Shown: positions 33,670 through 45,095 of the stretch, piece after piece | Numbering within the stretch: the stretch's first letter is position 1 | Layout: the number at the start of each line of letters is the position of its first letter | Source of the DNA: Apium graveolens | Taxonomy: Eukaryota > Streptophyta > Magnoliopsida > Apiales > Apiaceae | Reading direction: 5' to 3' | Length of the DNA: 64,000 nt | Assembly (NCBI RefSeq): GCF_009905375.1 | Contig: NC_133653.1 | Location: 87,719,004-87,783,003 of the forward strand | The notes under the pieces: model-generated | The model's database searches: none | What the model was told of the DNA's origin: nothing | The model's input: the letters and a program-made list of their open reading frames with translations, nothing else | Position numbers and translations under genes: made by a program

Positions 33670-35007
33670 TGTTAGGTCTCAATATGTTTGTAGAAGGGGG
33701 TTGAATACAAACAATACCGTTTAATCGAATAAAATGCGGAATAAAAATGTGAAACAAAATTCAAGTTAAATAAAATTATTATTAAACTTGAAAGGTGTTA
33801 CAACAACGGTATCGTTTACAAGGGATTAATCTCAAATCAATTATCACAAATCTAGAATAAATTCAACATGAACTTTTTCTATTTTTGCAATAAAAAGATC
33901 AAATGCTATAAGCGATTTGAGATTAAGTTCTAGGGATTTTGATCCGCTAGATTGTTACACAAGAACAAGATAAATAATTCTAGTGGTTTGAATTTAACTT
34001 TACAATCTAGAATTTTGATCTTGAATAAAACAGATGAAAAATGATATGTCTTGCTTTTTGTTTCTGCTGTGTTCTTGAATTGTGTATTCTGTATGATCTT
34101 TTTAATGAACTGCTTCTTCTGCTTCTTTTAATCCAACAGTCGAGTAGAATGTACTGGCATGACAATCTCTTTGAACTGGCAAGACAATCAGAATGAACTA
34201 ACAAGACTTTCGGTATGACTATCAATTGTCATACCGATTGTCATAGTAGTTTAAAATCAGATTGTCTTACTAAATTAATAATAGATTTTAATGTAATAAA
34301 AAATCTGATAAGACGATCCTTTTGAATTAGCATGACTTTCGGTATGACTATTGATTGTCATACCGATTGTCATACTAATTCAATCAGTTGTCTTTTTGAA
34401 TTAATAACAGATTTTAAATCAATTAAAATTCTGAAAAACCTTAATATTAATTCTGAATTAATTAATCAATTAATTTAATTAATCAATAAATTAATCTTTG
34501 CAGATTTAATTTATTTTCTTAATTAAATTATATGATTTAATTAATTAATAGAGAATTAACACTAACCCTGAGCAGCATCCATTCTCCTGTAAAACTTCTG
34601 AAAATCACTGAAATATATGAATCAATTCCACCACTTCAACGTTGACACTCGATGTACTGTCTGGTTCATGAGTGACTAACTTCCGTGACGTTTCTTCATG
34701 TCTTGACTTTGATACTTTGATTTTCTTCAGACTAAATCCTTGTAATTAATTGATACCCTGACGAGATCTCTGTCACTTGATTAAATCCACAATCTTGATT
34801 TATATCACTGAGGCTTGATCAATCTCTTGAGCTTCTTCCAGTGAATTAAGTCTTCAAGTCTGTAGATGAATAATGTTTCTTAACCCTTTGACAGATGTTA
34901 CTCTGTGAGATCTCTCTGACGATAGATCCACTATTTACTTATTACATTCTTATTTGAGTTGAGTTAAATCCTCGAATAAATAAATAGGCTATGACATATG
35001 CCTTTCA
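33670..35007 (-). repeat. Copia-type solo LTR nested in the Pack-MULE
   Basis: Minus-strand TGAAAGGCATATG...GAGACCTAACA, 1338 bp, with a perfect 5-bp duplication CCACT (33665-33669, 35008-35012). Its end (ATTCAACCCCCTTCTAC...GACCTAACA) resembles the LTR end of the SIRE-type element at 47386, which supports a copia origin. No coding DNA. Confidence 0.88.
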
Positions 35008-35145
35008 CCACTATAAAATGAATGGTCATAAATTTAAGCTACTTGCCATTAAAAAACATGACCTCAGGCACACTATAATAATCGAAATCACAAAAAAATA
35101 ACAAAATTTAATGGACTGCAGTTCAGAAATCAGTCTGAATCATAC

Positions 35146-35290
35146 CTCAGTAACTCTTCCTGACAACACAGTATAGGACTTCAACGAAAATGTAGGTGTA
35201 AACAATCCAGAAGTTTGCAAAGGCCATCCCCATACATGCACCTCTTCCACCGTAGATTTGTACAATTTTAGATGCTGACTTTATTTGGAT
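35146..35290 (-). pseudogene. Captured exon fragment (upstream exon), unknown gene
   Basis: Open minus-strand reading with VEEVHVWGWPLQTSGLF and SLKSYTVLSGRVTE, ending at GAG followed by the donor GTATGA. The intron then runs 35145-35013 to TTTTATAG, where the downstream captured exon resumes in phase 0. The retained intron shows capture of genomic DNA, not of a cDNA. The source gene is unknown. Confidence 0.5.
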
Positions 35291-35334
35291 AGAACAAAAG
35301 GTCTTCAAACACTACATCTAGTAAAATATCATGT

Positions 35335-35700
35335 TTGACATCTTGCCAATCTCTCAAATGACTCATTCACAGCAAACTCAAATCAAACCTATAATTCCTA
35401 CAATACCCAGTAAGCAACATATTAAACGTAACCGCATCCGGCCTAACCCGATCCTTAACCATGCGACACTCGCCTTGCCATCAATCAACCTAGAAATACA
35501 ATCAAACATCTTAACCGCATCATCAAGCCTCCCAACATTACAATACGCATTAATCACAAACCAAAAAAATGGCTCAATTCTAGGACAAGCAAATATCCCA
35601 TCAGTACAAGGACAAGGATTAGCAACTATAAATTCCAAACCTGATTTCAAGAAGTGGAGGAGTTGGGAGGGGCTAAAGAGTTCGTAAATCTGTTTGTATA
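35335..35700 (-). pseudogene. Captured pentatricopeptide-repeat (PPR) gene fragment
   Basis: Minus strand: ELFSPSQLLHFLKSGLEF, ACPRIEPFFWFVINAYCN, VGRLDDAVKMFDCISRLI, then after a frameshift VRPDAVTFNMLLTGYCRN. The pattern of helical pairs with 'INAYC..GRLDDAVKMFD' and 'PDAVTFNMLLTGYC' is that of PPR repeats, which bind organellar RNA. It has no start, no full repeat set and one frameshift. It is a fragment inside the Pack-MULE, not a gene. Confidence 0.8.
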
Positions 35701-37653
35701 AATATATTATATGTCTTGCCTGTTAAATGACTTAAATAACCCTGCCGATTTGGGCCTTTTTTTAAAAAACTCGGCCCAAGGTTAAAAAGATACATTTTGG
35801 ATACCCGAGTGGCGAAAAGATACGGGTTTAAACTTAAGGGGTTTATGGGTACACTGGTGCAAACGTTAAGGTCAAAAAGGTCATTAAGCCTAAATAATAT
35901 AATCGAAAGCACAAATGAAAAACTATAATCATACTCTTACACATACTTTTACACATACTCATACACATATTTTCACACTTATAAAATATTATACAAAATA
36001 GCTTACATACGAACATGAGAGGTAATCTTAAACTTACAGGATGTACTACATTTTCGGTAATATAGAAATCTGTAGTCATCAAAACTTACAGGGGCTTGCA
36101 CAGCACAAAACAAATGCTACCCAATATCTTACAGGGGCTTGCACGGCTATAAGCACGTGTTACCCAAAAGGCCAACTCATAAACATAATAGTCATGGCTA
36201 TACGTGTCCCACAACTTCGGTGACACGCCAATATAATTTAATTACACCGCATAGGAGGTGCCAAGCACAAGATTATCCATTCGCGACAGATGTCTTACAA
36301 ACTCCCAAGTCATATAAATATCAAGTCATACAATATCATAAATAAATCAAAATAAATACTCAAAGATCACACACTCAAATATCTTACATTTCCAAAATCA
36401 TATATAAATTTATTAAAATAACCTCAAAACACTATAACTCAACATCACGAAACTAAATAAAATAACAAATCACTAATTACTGATAAGCTCAAATTCGATC
36501 AGTTCCAAAAAATACCAAATTACTGCATAAAGATGAATTCAAATGAAAAAGTACGAAACACGAAAGTCGTAGGAAATTCCGAGACCTTTTTCAAAATGGT
36601 AAGGCTCATTAAAAACGAACAAGTGACGAATTCAGAAAAGACATATTTGTGGACTGCTGAACAAAATCAGCCCCTAATTACAGTAGTATTTTGATGTTTA
36701 AAACATCAAAATCACATAATTTAGCGGCTGATTATAAAAGCAAAATGCAGATATCGAAAAGAGATTTCCAGAAGGGTATTGCTCATAATATTTGAACAAA
36801 TATTCAATTTATTATGAATTTAAGAAGTTAGAACATACAAGCACAATTTGACCCCACCAATTTCATAAATTTCAGATTTTGAAATACTTACAAGTAAAAT
36901 TTCAGAAAATGTAAAGAACGAAAGATGAAGATAATCAAATAAGATTTTCGATGAGTTTAGAATCACAACAATCCAATAAACAGAGAATTAAATACATATT
37001 TTAGAAGAATTCAGATCACTAGAATTGAAGCACAAAGTTGTAGATAATTAAAAGACCTTTCCGAAAACACCGAAATCAACAATATCTAACAGATAACGAA
37101 TCAGACATGAATTTACCAAGAAATAAGATAGTATAAAATGAACTAAGAATACGGAAACGGAGAGTAAGAGGACAAAGAAGATATCCGTACCTCGAGATCT
37201 TAGTTATCGAGAATATTAACAACGATTTCAGAACCCCAAATCAGAAGAACCCTAATTCCACCAACGCCAAGTTCATAACCCTCCAAAAAGTTCTTGATAT
37301 TCATCTGCATGTCCATCTATTTTCTTTTTCTCTCTCTTCTCTGATGAAAGTAAAGCAAACCCTTATTTTTCTTAGCAAACCCTGACTTTTCTTTCTTCCT
37401 CTTTTTTTATTGAAATTCTTAACTTTTTTTTAAAGCCTTACTATTTTTTGAAACTAATACTCTTAAAATAATATTCTGAATATAATTGTAAAAATAAACT
37501 TACACAAACTATTTTTATTACAACACATTGACATTAAATAATTAAATCAAATAATCCAACTAAAAATAATTATAAAAATATAGGGGTGTTACGGGAGTGT
37601 ACTTTTCATCCAATGCAGTGGCTACGGTCCCCCACTGCACAGTGCAAACTGCT

Positions 37654-37663
37654 GCTATAAAAT
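37654..37663 (+). promoter_or_regulatory. TATA box of the ankyrin gene
   Basis: GCTATAAAATC about 130 bp upstream of the ATG, with a CCAAT motif near 37610. The chromovirus ends at 37592, so only about 60 bp of original upstream DNA separates the TATA box from the insertion. Confidence 0.65.
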
Positions 37664-37787
37664 CATTGCTGTAGTTACAGACTTTAATTGCAGACTTCTT
37701 TCGCTACTAATTAAGAAACCATATATACACATTCTTGCCTAGCTTTACGCTTTTTACACAAAATCAATCAGATACATATTGAATTGC

Positions 37788-40700
37788 ATGGATTCTGTAT
37801 TGTATGCTGCTGTTACTTGTGATTCCATTGATGATCTCAAGCAGAAAAATGATACGCTTAGCGTTGACCAGCAACGGACACCTACGAGTAATACAGTGCT
37901 TCATCTTGCATGCCAACACGGGAGTATAAAATGTGTGAAAGAGATTCTAAGTGTCTATAAATCACTATTATTAAAGATCAATTCTAGAGGCGAGACTGCG
38001 CTTCACTTGGCAGCAAGATATGGACACTATGATGTGGTCGTACAGCTCATTGCTACAGCCAAATCTTCGCTTGATAATCCCGAAAACACAACTTCCACGG
38101 TCGTGCAAACTCTGTTGAGAAGAAAAGATGTACAACATGAAACTGCCTTGCACGCAGCTGTACGATACAATCACCACACCGTGGTTCAAGTCCTGGTAAA
38201 AGAAGATCCGAGCCATGAATATCAGCAGAATAAATATAATGAAACTCCGGTCTACTTGGCAGCTACTAGGGGTTACACCGATATAATCAGAACAATTCTT
38301 CACTATTGTGAATCACCAACATTTGGTGGTCCTGACGGGAGAACCGCTTTGCATGCTGCCGTTTTGGACAAAGACACAGGCAAGTTGTAGATATATATAT
38401 ATATATACACATAGAGTCTTACATCAATACAAACTAAATTAAAATACAAACTACATCATCCCACACGCAACTCCACCTTATTCCCTATATTTTTAATTGA
38501 ATTTTTCCCGTTAATTGGTGAATTTTTTTTTAAAATCTAACTTATTTTTCTACATCCTCCAACAACAGTATGAATACCATATTTGATATATTTCAGCGAT
38601 AAATCAGTAATTATGCCTACGAGAATCACTAAAATCTACTGGTTCCTGAAATAGTATTGATTTCAGCTTAGTGATTCAGTTAAGCTTAAATACTGATTTC
38701 TCGTCAAAATATTGCAAATATGCTATGCAAATTGATGAGGGAAAAAAATATGGTAAAATTATTTTTTTAAAAAAAGTTAACCAATTAACGGAAAAAGTCA
38801 AATAAAAAGTGAAGGGAAAATAATACATAATGCACATAAGAGAGAGAAAGAGATTAAACATGTGGCTCTTATTGGTTTGTATTGTGTATTATAATATTGG
38901 TTTGTATTTGAGCACTTGTCTATATATATATATAGGAATGATCAAATATAGTATTAAAATAGAAACTAGGAACTAAAGCTATTAGATGAACCTAATCTAA
39001 TGGTCCCCCTTAAATCACCTCACCCAACTACTTTAATCACCCCACCCAATTACTTTGCACCCTCCCGGCTACTTTGCACCCTCCCAAAATTAATTTCAGT
39101 TTTTCCCCTCCGTTTTTAATATGATTTTTCTCGTAAAACCGTAAGTTTTTTTTAAAATCCGATTTCACTGTATTTTTCTTCATCTCTCAACGATCGATTT
39201 GCATATTATATATGTTATATTTCGAAGTAATTTTAAAAAAAATATTGTGATTTCTGATTTCTAGTTTCTATTCTAAATTGGTTTCTATTGGAGTAACTCA
39301 TATATATATATATATATACTCATAGTTGTTTCGCTGATTGTTAAATAAACTCCAAATGTTATTACTCCCTCCCGGTCCCATGCCATATAATTGAAAAGAA
39401 TAATAAAAGAAATATATAATTAAAAAGTACATTTAGTCTAAATATAATGTATCTTGCAAATTTTAAAAATAATTAATCAATAATTTTTAATATTAAATTA
39501 AAAATTAATCAATTTTTTTTATTGTAGATAACCCACAGGCGCTATCCTTTGGGTGCGCACTGGGTAAATCCTACGGGCTCATAAAATTAATCAATTTGAC
39601 TACTAGAAAATTCAAGATAAAATATAACTAGGGAAGGAGCTAGTGTTTAAACTCTCATTTGACATAATTATTCATGATAGGATGGAGTTTTAATAGTAAA
39701 CTTATGTGTATACAAATAAGTACATATTAAAATGAAGTCTAAATTTACGTGGAGCATATTATTTAACAATTTCCTTAATTTTTAACAAATAAAATAATAA
39801 ATTTAAGTATTCAAATATTTATATAGCACTTTTAGAATTTGATTGATATACCAAAATTAGTGATTTTTTCTCATTTTCATAATTTCAATTTTACCCCTTG
39901 TTATTGCCACTTATATTTTGCATGAAATAAATATAGCTCGGCTTCATGGTTAACAAATACAAAATTGTCTAGTAATGGAACTTTGAGTATGTTCGTGACC
40001 AGAGCTTCTAGCTGATTTAATAATTGATCTGTTCATGATTTTCATTCACAAACTAGTAAGCAAGCAAAAACTTGTTGCGATCAATTTACAAGTTTGCCTC
40101 CTCTGTGAAAGGACTATTAAACTCCAGCTGGAAACTAAATCGGTTGTGAACCTTTCAACTCATTTATCATGATAATATTAAATGGGTTGTGAATAGGGCT
40201 AAATGGGTCAGATTTGAAGAACAGAACCGAATTCTATGAATTCGAGATTCGATCTGAAATCCGAATCATATAATTCGATAATTATCTGAAAATTAAATTA
40301 AATTGATTTGAAAATGACCTGAACCAAAAATTTAACTCAAAGTAATCCAAAACATTAGATCCGATTATACATTTGGAACCGAACAAAACCGAATCATATA
40401 TTATTCAAATCGAATATATCCGAAATAAGAAAATTTCATACTTAAATATATTTTATATTCGTGATAATATAATTATTTAATCACAAATTAATATAAAAGT
40501 AAATTATATTATTTTATAAATAATACATTTAATTAAGTCTTACAAAATGAAAAAATAAATAAATTATGATCCGCAATTATCCGAATGAAATTTAATCCGA
40601 GCCAAAATTTATCCGATTTTTATTCGAATTTCATCCGCTTTTAATCTGAATTAGTTTTACTAGGGGTGTACACGGATCGGGTTGGGCGGGTTGGGAGAAT

Positions 40701-43700
40701 TTAGCAACCCAACCCAATTAGTTCGGGTTTTCAAAATTTCAAACCAACCCAAACCGTTTAAATTTGTAAACCAAACCAATTTGTATTGTTCGGTTTGGTT
40801 CGGTTTGATCGGTTTATTAAATATACAAAATTAATATAAAAATTATAATAAAACATAAGGTTTCAAAGTTTAAAACACTTGAAAATAGTTCAAAACAATA
40901 TTACAATCCTCCATATTAAATAGTCTTAAGCATCTAATTTTCGACATCAAAAGTACTAATAATATTGCTTACGCTTTAAATATTGGAATGAATCATAAAT
41001 ACAAAAAATATAACACTAATCAAACATCTATTATTATTACGAAATGAACTATGAACACGGAGGTTATAAGTTACATTTAGAGTTAGAGATATATGAATCT
41101 ATGTAAATGGCCTAAACATAATTTTGGATTAACTTATTAGCATGTACATATATATTTTAATCGGGTTGGGTTGGATTGGTTTAAAATTATCGAAAACCAT
41201 ATCCAAACCAATTAAATCGGGTTGACATTTTTTCAACCCAACTATATATCGGGTTGAAAAAAATCGGTTTGGTTCGGCCGAAATAGGGTCGGTTCGGTTT
41301 GGATTGGTCGGGTTGACCAAACCGTGTACACCCCTAAGTTTTACTAGCTCATCCGGCAAAATTTGTTTCACTAAGATTTATAAAATGTCTTGATAACTGA
41401 GATAGCATGTTTTAATATGTTTTAGTTGATGTTATTTATATGGAGTATAGACCATTTCAATCGATACTTATGAGTTATTACATGTAATTTTATGAATAAT
41501 TTTGTATTTTTTGTATAAAATCTGTGTAACATTCAAACTCTTCTTGATATACAATTGGCAATTTTTCCCAATATATTAACGGACACAAGCGTATTTCGAT
41601 ATACTTGTGCCCCTGTGTTTCATAACCCAGACTTTTAAGACTGGTTTAGGGGTGAGCAAAACCGAACCGAAACCGAAAAACCGAACCGAACCGTATAATT
41701 TTAGTTCGGTTTGGCTTGAATTTTTTCAAAAATTTCGGTTAATTCGGTTTTTCGGTTTTAACCGAAATAATATTGGTTCGGTTCGGTTAATCTAAAAATT
41801 AATTCGGTTTAACCGAAATAACCGAAATTTAAATATATATATTTTTGAATTATATTTTATTTATATATATATAATACAATATAGTAAATATAAATAAAAA
41901 AACATACGATATGTATCTTCAATTGGTGAATGTATGTATTTTCAATTTTTTACATATATAATATAATATAATATAATATGTATTCTTTTAACATTTCAAA
42001 TAATTTTTTGTTTTCATTTTAAATTATTTTGACAAAATTTCAAATATTTCGGTTTTCAGAAACCGAACCGAATTAACCGAAATAATTCGGTTCGGTTTTC
42101 GGTTTGCGCATAAGTTTGGTTTGGTTCGGTTAGCAAAAAATTATCATTTCGGTTAATTCGGTTCGGTTCGGTTTCTGACTGAACCAACCGAATGCTCAGC
42201 CCTAGACTGGTTTATGGGTTTTTTTTGGGAGATAAATTAAAAGATTATAATTTTGGAATTAATTTGAAATAACTTCAATATGGATATCCTTCACATGCTT
42301 GAGAGCTAGTCTACTAAGATTTTTTTCTTAAACTTTGGTAGCAGTTTTTCTGTCACAGAAATGTACACTATGCGGCACACTATCTTAGCCAGATATGATA
42401 TGATCTATGTAGTGTGAATTTTTCTTTATATACCCATTTACAAAATTATCATTCAGGAAGCATGAAACTTTTACTGGATAAGAAAAAAGATCTCACGAAA
42501 GAAGCGGATAATTACGGATGGACGGTATATCATTATGCGGCATATAATAATCTTCATAAAATAGTTGAAGATTTATTATGCGTGGATAAATTTGGGGGAA
42601 ATCTACCCGATAAAGAACACAAGAGAACACCTCTTCATGTAGCGGCATATCAAGGACACGATGATGTGATGCGTGTACTTTTGAGCTATTATCCTGATTC
42701 TTGGGAAATTGCAGATGGAAATGGTAAAAATGTATTTCACCTTGCAGTGGAGAAAGAGCAATATGGGGTGGTCAATTTAATTTTATCGCTAAATTTTGCA
42801 AAATGGAATAATCTTTTAATACAAAGAGATAACGATGGATATACACCTCTTCACCTGATTACGAAGTCAGGAAATAGTTACCGGAGACTCATGGATGCAA
42901 GGGCGGCAGTTGATTGGCAAGTACTAAACAACAAAAATTTCACTCCCTTGGATGTACTCCAGATGACTGATACCGAACAAGCTGAGCAGGTACCTACAAG
43001 AACTATTACTAATTACTAGTTCTATCAAATTTATCCTCATCATTCTGCCTTTCTTATATGTTTGTTATAGTTTAAGATTTCATGAATACATGTGATTTCC
43101 TGAAAATTTACATACTGCTTTTCTAATTAGCCGTTGTCCCCCTCTCCCATTGTTTAGATCTACCTCAACTTGTACATTTTAAATTTCTTCTATACTCTAA
43201 TATGCAACTGCTATTTTAATTACTCAAAATTGTATCTCTGTTGCAGGCAATAGTTAGAAGAGTTTTTAATAGAAACGACGATGTTAAAAAATATTGGAAC
43301 TTGTGGCGTTATCGTAAAAGGTATTACCAAGGTCAGGAGAAATATAAAAAAATGGGGCCGGAAGGAGGACTTGAAGAGAATAGAACAGTGATGAACACTC
43401 ATATGATAGTGGCTGCACTCATAACAACTGTAGCCTTGACAGCTGGATTTGCTATGCCCGGTGGTTTTGATGATAAAGAGGGATCTGCAGTTTTAAGAAA
43501 CACCCCTTTCAAAACATTTCTTGTAGCGGATGCATTGGCTCTATTATTTTCATTGTCTTCATTGTTCCTCTACTTCCTCGCAACACTCTCTGAAGACAAC
43601 TTGAAAATAGTGGCAGTGCTAGGCATTGGTGTTCTGTTCAATTCTATCTCAGTTATAGCAATGATGCTGGCTTTTATCACTGCCACATATGCTGTGCTAC

Positions 43701-43816
43701 CTCACTTGTCAAATATTGCGGTTACTATTTGTGTCATATCTACTCTTTTCATTATAATTGCTGCTTGTGCATTTGCTAAAACTATTCAAAGTTTTGTAAA
43801 TCTGTTTCGTTTTTAG
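37788..43816 (+). CDS. Ankyrin-repeat protein with PGG transmembrane domain (ACD6/ITN1-like)
   Basis: Three exons: 37788-38379, 42457-42989, 43247-43816. Together they encode 564 residues; phases agree at both junctions (1, then 0). Exons 1 and 2 hold about eight ankyrin repeats (TVLHLACQHGSIKCVKEIL, ETALHLAARYGHYDVVVQL, RTPLHVAAYQGHDDVMRVLL). Exon 3 encodes the PGG domain: NTHMIVAALITTVALTAGF, then MPGG near residues 445-448, and four hydrophobic segments near 427-446, 466-488, 495-518 and 522-545. Family members sit in the plasma membrane or endomembranes and take part in salicylate-linked defence (ACD6) or salt/ROS signalling (ITN1); which applies here is unknown. Intron 1 is 4077 bp with a GC donor (ACACAG/GCAAGT) and AG acceptor; intron 2 (42990-43246) is GT-AG. 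I chose the ATG at 37788 as the first in frame. No disabling change was seen. Confidence 0.88.
38407..38920. mobile_element. MITE-like inverted-repeat element between (TA)n tracts, intron 1
   Basis: Both sides are (TA)n microsatellite (38390-38406 and 38921-38934). The ends share inverted 'caatacaaact-aat-aaaatacaaact' words. Non-coding. This resembles Micron-type MITEs that use TA microsatellites as targets. Confidence 0.5.
38935..39300. mobile_element. Second MITE-like element between (TA)n tracts, intron 1
   Basis: Bounded by the (TA)n tract ending at 38934 and another at 39301-39318. AAAATAGAAACTAGG near 38956 is answered by CTAGTTTCTATTC near 39261, giving partial terminal inverted repeats. 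It also holds a 'ccacccaactacttt' short tandem repeat (39010-39085). Confidence 0.45.
39365..39640. mobile_element. Degenerate Stowaway-like MITE, intron 1
   Basis: CTCCCTCCCGGTCCCATGCC at the left with TA before it, and a weakly complementary CTAGGGAAGGAGC with TA after it. A GC-rich 60-bp block at 39525-39585 seems to be a separate insertion. Confidence 0.4.
40661..41336. mobile_element. hAT-type MITE, 676 bp, intron 1
   Basis: Perfect 15-bp terminal inverted repeats (TAGGGGTGTACACGG) and a perfect 8-bp target duplication AGTTTTAC (40653-40660, 41337-41344). Subterminal 'cgggttggg' and 'tcggtttgg' words are repeated near both ends, as is usual for hAT elements. Confidence 0.95.
41647..42204. 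mobile_element. hAT-type MITE, 558 bp, intron 1
   Basis: Ends TAGGGGTGAGCA and, inverted, TAGGGCTGAGCA, with a perfect 8-bp target duplication GACTGGTT (41639-41646, 42205-42212). Dense 'ggttcggtt' subterminal repeats. It lies 252 bp before exon 2 of the ankyrin gene. Confidence 0.95.
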
Positions 43817-44290
43817 CAGTAACCAATATATATAAGGGTAGTCTGCAAAATAATGTTATACTCCTTGTAGCTCCTTCAATGTAAGATTTTATTTTATATA
43901 GTTTTATTATAATTGCAATTATAATTATGTAAGAAAATATGTTCCACAAGCGTACAATTATAATAATATTGGTTTTTTATATTTTATTCTAGAAATAAGT
44001 ACATGCATAATTATTTACACTTGCATACAATTTATAAATATGAATAATGATATTAATATTTTTAATCTTTGTTCACCACGCTTGTCAAAATTAACCCTTT
44101 TACATGTTTAACAATATAATAACTATAGTAACTTATTAATTCATAAACTAGACCTTCACGAAGAGCATATGCCTATGGACAACAACAACGTTTAGGAACA
44201 GACCATCCAGGTGCTCTGTTTGCAAGTGATCCCCTTCTTAATGACATTAACTAGTGAAGCTAAATATGTCATGCTCTATTTACTTTGGTG
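43817..44290. other. 3' flank of the ankyrin gene
   Basis: AT-rich DNA holding the presumed 3' UTR. No second gene seen. A polyadenylation site cannot be fixed from sequence alone. Confidence 0.4.
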
Positions 44291-45033
44291 TAGGCCTCTC
44301 AATAGATCAGATTTGGATCAGATCGGCCTAAATTCATATCCATATTCATTTATTTTTTCGGATTCGGATCGGATCGGATCGGCTCCGAATTTTTTATAGG
44401 CCGATTCATATGCGGATCCGTTCGGATCACGGATTTCGAATCGGATATCCGCTCCATTTATGTATAATTATTTTTTTTAACTTAACTTATTACAAAATTT
44501 ATTTAAAATTTACAATTCCGAAAAATATTAAAAAATAAGTAAAATACAACGAAAATCAAAAATAAATTACAAACTAAAATTCGCCTTTTGAAATAAACAT
44601 ACCGAGTTGTACAATATTTTAATGCTAACTATGAAAAAATTGATGTTGCGAAATGGAAGTGTTATATGAATTGAGACTTTGGGTTATGCGGCTCTAAAAG
44701 GTAAAAGAACTAGGGTTATAGAAATGAGGTTATAGAAATGGACTGTATGCTTGGGACTGAGCCGAACGAAATATAGATAATGGAGTTTGACTCGAAGATA
44801 ATATGTTTAAAATTAGAATTATTAAAAATATTTTTATTATAATATATATATATAACCGGATCGAGTTATTAACGGATCGGATCAGCCTAAATCCATATTT
44901 GCTCCATTTATAATCAGATATTTCTTATTGGATCGGATCACGGATCAGATTTTTAATAGGTCGATCCATATCCGCTAAAATGACCTCGGATCGGATCAGG
45001 CCGGATCGGATTTTCGCTCCATTGACATGCCTA
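44291..45033. mobile_element. hAT-like MITE downstream of the ankyrin gene
   Basis: TAGGCCTCTCAATAGATC at the left, complement of TAGGCATGTCAATGGAGC at the right, with 'ggatcggatc' subterminal repeats near both ends. Flanking 8-mers CTTTGGTG and ATTTGCTG agree at six of eight positions. Confidence 0.7.
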
Positions 45034-45095
45034 ATTTGCTGCACCTTTTCTAGCAGTCTTCAATTTATAGAGCTTAAATAAGCTCGGAGCGTTAG

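Larger units (their letters stand above)
33065..35890. mobile_element. Pack-MULE (Mutator-like element carrying host gene fragments)
   Basis: Long terminal inverted repeats of roughly 120 bp (GGCTTAATGACCTTTTCGCC at the left; complement ending GGTCATTAAGCC at the right) and a perfect 9-bp target duplication TAAATAATA (33056-33064, 35891-35899), both diagnostic of Mutator-like transposons. No transposase is present. Inside are a pentatricopeptide-repeat gene fragment and a two-exon fragment of another gene, both on the minus strand. Without the solo LTR at 33670-35007 it would be about 1.5 kb. Confidence 0.93.
28082..37592 (-). mobile_element. Internally deleted chromovirus-type Ty3/gypsy element hosting nested insertions
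   Basis: Two long related LTRs (28082-31868 and 32365-37592, about 2.3-2.4 kb each without insertions) flank only 496 bp. A 5-bp target duplication GGGAG lies at 28077-28081 and 37593-37597. Orientation is minus: an initiator-Met primer site adjoins the right LTR. The other internal edge carries CGAGGACGAAG...GGGAAGAA followed by TGTAACATCCC, the typical pol-end, purine tract and LTR-start of plant chromoviruses. Gag and nearly all of pol are gone. Nested inside are an Athila-like solo LTR, a Pack-MULE with its own solo LTR, and a Stowaway MITE. Confidence 0.88.
32365..37592 (-). repeat. 5' LTR of the chromovirus, split by a Pack-MULE
   Basis: Same sequence family as 28082-31868. Its first 199 bp (32365-32563) are tandemly duplicated from 32564 onward, and the junction keeps a partial primer-site copy (GATACCAAC), so the duplicated unit spanned the LTR/primer boundary. 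The Pack-MULE occupies 33065-35890. Confidence 0.88.

Noticed and set aside
33320..33757. 145-codon minus-strand frame as a host gene
   Set aside because: It runs across the solo LTR boundary at 33670. Only the part left of 33667 is captured exon sequence.
35331..35687. 118-codon plus-strand frame in the Pack-MULE
   Set aside because: The PPR motifs are on the minus strand; this is its shadow.
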